Assembly (NCBI RefSeq): GCF_003260195.1
Contig: NZ_QEIH01000006.1
Location: 124,001 to 188,000 of the forward strand
Length of the DNA stretch: 64,000 bases
Direction: 5' to 3'
Origin: Lutibacter citreus
GTDB lineage: Bacteria; Bacteroidota; Bacteroidia; Flavobacteriales; Flavobacteriaceae
Shown here: positions 61,928 to 64,000 of the stretch, in pieces
How the letters are laid out: each line of letters opens with the position of its first letter
Numbering within the stretch: position 1 is the stretch's first letter
The notes under the pieces: model-generated
What the model saw: only the letters and a program-made list of their open reading frames with translations
Told to the model about the DNA's origin: nothing
Databases searched by the model: none
Program-made: the position numbers and the translations under genes

Positions 61928-64000
61928 TTAATTTATTAATATTTCATCAATAAACACTCCAGTATCTTCAACAGAAATAAGCTTTATCGTATTTGCTCCT
62001 CTATTTAATTTAATTGGTACTTTTACTTTATTCCATCTACCTCCTTGGCTTCTTGTATTTCGTAAAAACAGTTTATCTTTTACTATTTCTCCATTAACAG
62101 AAACTTTAATATAAGTTCCTCCTTCACCATCAATTTTACTACTATAACGAATATATAAATCTGCTTCTCCAGCGCCACCATCATTCTCTTGATACCATTC
62201 AATTGAAGCTCCTATCTTTTTATCAAATTTCACATAACCTTTTCCATTATATTTTGATCCTCTTTTAGAAATTTCAGCATCTATTAATTTTGCGTCTTCG
62301 GCTTGCTCACCTGCTATTACATATTCATTCTGAATTTCATTCCAAACAAAACCTTCATTTTTAGCAAATCTCTCTTCTAATTGCTGAACTTCTTTTCCGT
62401 TTAAAACAACCAATGCTTTTACAGTAGTTCCTAATTCAACAGAAAATGATTCTGTATATTTTTTTGAATTCTTAGTTGGAATTGAACCATCAACCGTATA
62501 AAACACTTCAATTTCAGCCTTCGGAAGATTTCCTCTTAAAGCTAATAATTGAGTATCAATACTTACCTTGTTTGATGTTATTTGTTTCTTTTCTCCAAGA
62601 ATACAGCTTGCTAATAATGTAATAGGTTCACTACCTTCAAAAGACTCAACATAAGCACGTGTTAAACCATAAAACGCAATTCTGTTTTCAGCTTCAAAAT
62701 GTTGCTCTACATCAATTGGACTTCCATTATCTAACGCTTTAATTTTTCCTGCACCAAGCACTTTAAAATAAGTTCTATTTTCTCCATAAGGATACATTTC
62801 CCCATTTTCATCTGTACTTGTAACACGAACTTGAACAATGTCTTTTCCCTTTGAAGTTAATACATCACCATCAACAGATAATTTAATTTTTGAAGGTGCA
62901 TTCGCAGTTCTAATTATTTTTTCTGAAACAGCTTTTCCATTATTGTAACCAATTGCTTTTAATTCTCCCGGTTTCCAAGGCACCATCCATTGGCATTGCA
63001 TTTTATCCCATTTTGCACCTGGCTTTATTTTACCTAAAGATTTTCCATTGAAAAATAATTCAATCTCATCACAATTTGAATACACCCAAACCGGTATTTC
63101 AATTCCTAGTTCAACTTTTGGATGTGTCCAATGCGGTAATATATGCACCATTGGTTTTGATGTCCACTGACTTTGGTATAAATAGAATAAATCTTTTTCA
63201 AAATTTGCCATATCTATTGCTCCTCCCATAAACGATTTAAATGGCCAACCACCGTGAACATAACTTGCTTCTCCAATATAATCATAACCAGTCCAACGAA
63301 ACGAACCAGCATATTTTGGAATATCTCTTAATTGCTCAATATTTAATCTAGATGAAACACGAACCATCGCATTATCATAACTAGAATTGAAAATTTGCTT
63401 AGGATTTAATCGCTCTAAATTAGAAGTCCAATCGTGAGAAAACACCTCTTTTTCAGTTAAATCTGGAAGCGGATATGGTTTTTGCTTTTTACTTGGGAAT
63501 CCATCTCTAAACCAAGTTTTGGTTCGATAAAAACCTCTCACTTGCCAAGTATGCGTATTTTCTGTACCAATAAAAAATTGGTCATCTTCTAATTCATCAA
63601 AGAATCCCATTTTTTCACTGTGGCCGTTAACTCCATACACATCCATATATTCTGAACTTGAATGTCCAGAAGTTACCAAACGTGTATTATCTAATTTGTG
63701 ACAAGTTTCAACTAAGTCTTTTCCAATTTCACCGTGAGTTTCATTCCCAACACTATAAATTACAATTGATGGATGATTTCTATCTCTTTTAATCCAATCT
63801 GTAACATCACGCTTCCACCATTCATTAAAACTATGTGCTCCATAATCATTGGCTGCTTTTTTTAACCAACCATCAAAAATTTCATCCATAACCATCATAC
63901 CAAGCTCATCACATAAATCGTAAAAAATTGGAGTTTGTGGGTTATGAGAAGTTCTAATTGTATTCACACCCATATCCTTCAATTGCTTAATTCTAAAACG
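61928..64000 (-). CDS. GH2 beta-galactosidase-like enzyme, 5' part outside window
   Basis: The frame is open to the window edge (in-frame codons read RFRIKQLKDMGVN), so the N-terminal jelly-roll is not seen; the codon at 63982 is an internal Leu. The visible part holds the TIM barrel with RTSHNPQTPIFYDLCDELG, acid/base Glu in YSVGNETHG and nucleophile Glu in IGTENTHTW, then DUF4982-like and Ig-like domains (FFNGKSLGKIKPG). A chitobiase C-terminal-like module (VFYTVDGSIPTKNSKKYTE) and a CBM6/35-like domain (IEWYQENDGGAGEADLYIRY to FIDEILIN) follow. This extra C-terminus is not in the other GH2 proteins here. Upstream of GH82 by 63 bases. Probably a galactan beta-galactosidase. Confidence 0.88.
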   Translation of the reverse strand, partial: RFRIKQLKDMGVNTIRTSHNPQTPIFYDLCDELGMMVMDEIFDGWLKKAANDYGAHSFNEWWKRDVTDWIKRDRNHPSIVIYSVGNETHGEIGKDLVETCHKLDNTRLVTSGHSSSEYMDVYGVNGHSEKMGFFDELEDDQFFIGTENTHTWQVRGFYRTKTWFRDGFPSKKQKPYPLPDLTEKEVFSHDWTSNLERLNPKQIFNSSYDNAMVRVSSRLNIEQLRDIPKYAGSFRWTGYDYIGEASYVHGGWPFKSFMGGAIDMANFEKDLFYLYQSQWTSKPMVHILPHWTHPKVELGIEIPVWVYSNCDEIELFFNGKSLGKIKPGAKWDKMQCQWMVPWKPGELKAIGYNNGKAVSEKIIRTANAPSKIKLSVDGDVLTSKGKDIVQVRVTSTDENGEMYPYGENRTYFKVLGAGKIKALDNGSPIDVEQHFEAENRIAFYGLTRAYVESFEGSEPITLLASCILGEKKQITSNKVSIDTQLLALRGNLPKAEIEVFYTVDGSIPTKNSKKYTESFSVELGTTVKALVVLNGKEVQQLEERFAKNEGFVWNEIQNEYVIAGEQAEDAKLIDAEISKRGSKYNGKGYVKFDKKIGASIEWYQENDGGAGEADLYIRYSSKIDGEGGTYIKVSVNGEIVKDKLFLRNTRSQGGRWNKVKVPIKLNRGANTIKLISVEDTGVFIDEILIN

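Overview
This window comes from a marine, algae-associated flavobacterium (Bacteroidota). The DNA is very AT-rich. SusC/SusD transporters, a type IX secretion C-terminal domain, a Porin_10-type porin, DUF3857 proteins, YceI pairs and a few TAnnTTTG-like promoter boxes all point to that group. No tRNA, rRNA, insertion sequence, phage gene or CRISPR array was seen.

Left part (1-18005): mostly ordinary chromosome. In order: the 3' end of lipB, a YejK/NdpA-type nucleoid-associated protein, a secreted DUF3108/TapB-like protein, rnhB, a putative porin, an NhaC-type Na+/H+ antiporter, a methionine gamma-lyase-like PLP enzyme divergent from an Lrp/AsnC regulator, two tandem YceI proteins, three tandem DUF3857/transglutaminase-like exported proteins, dtd and rsgA.

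Right part (18163-64000, running off the right edge): one very large polysaccharide utilization locus (PUL), all on the minus strand, so transcribed from right to left. Visible content: one SusC/SusD pair with a surface glycan-binding lipoprotein, a GH82 (iota-carrageenase-type) beta-helix protein, five GH2 enzymes, two GH110 alpha-galactosidase-like beta-helix proteins, two tandem GH29 enzymes, one GH42-like enzyme with a type IX secretion domain, six S1 sulfatases (all with a candidate formylglycine Cys), two alpha/beta hydrolases (one fused to two DUF1080 modules) and one free DUF1080 lipoprotein. Hairpins divide it into about eight units: GH2-GH82; sulfatase-esterase/DUF1080-GH110; GH29-GH29-sulfatase-GH2; GH2; three sulfatases-GH2-hydrolase-GH2; GH110-SusC-SusD-SGBP; DUF1080; sulfatase-GH42.

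How it may work (inference): the GH82 relative and sulfatases point to a sulfated red-algal galactan, most likely a carrageenan. A surface or secreted endo-enzyme would cut the polymer, SGBP/SusD/SusC would bind and import oligosaccharides, sulfatases would remove ester sulfates, and GH110 (alpha-1,3-galactosides) and GH2/GH42 (beta-galactosides) would alternate from the chain end. GH29 does not fit a textbook carrageenan and suggests a different or hybrid substrate. No GH16, GH127 or GH129 gene and no dedicated PUL regulator is visible; they may lie beyond the right edge.

Points that stand out: the GH82 protein keeps the acid Glu but has Gly at the expected base and carries a Lys-rich tail; the two GH29 genes share a near-identical 3' segment while one has lost two active-site His; one sulfatase has a CSTSR instead of CxPSR motif; and three unit-leading promoters share the element AATGTAT-N6-GTAAAT, two of them within paralogous intergenic cassettes.
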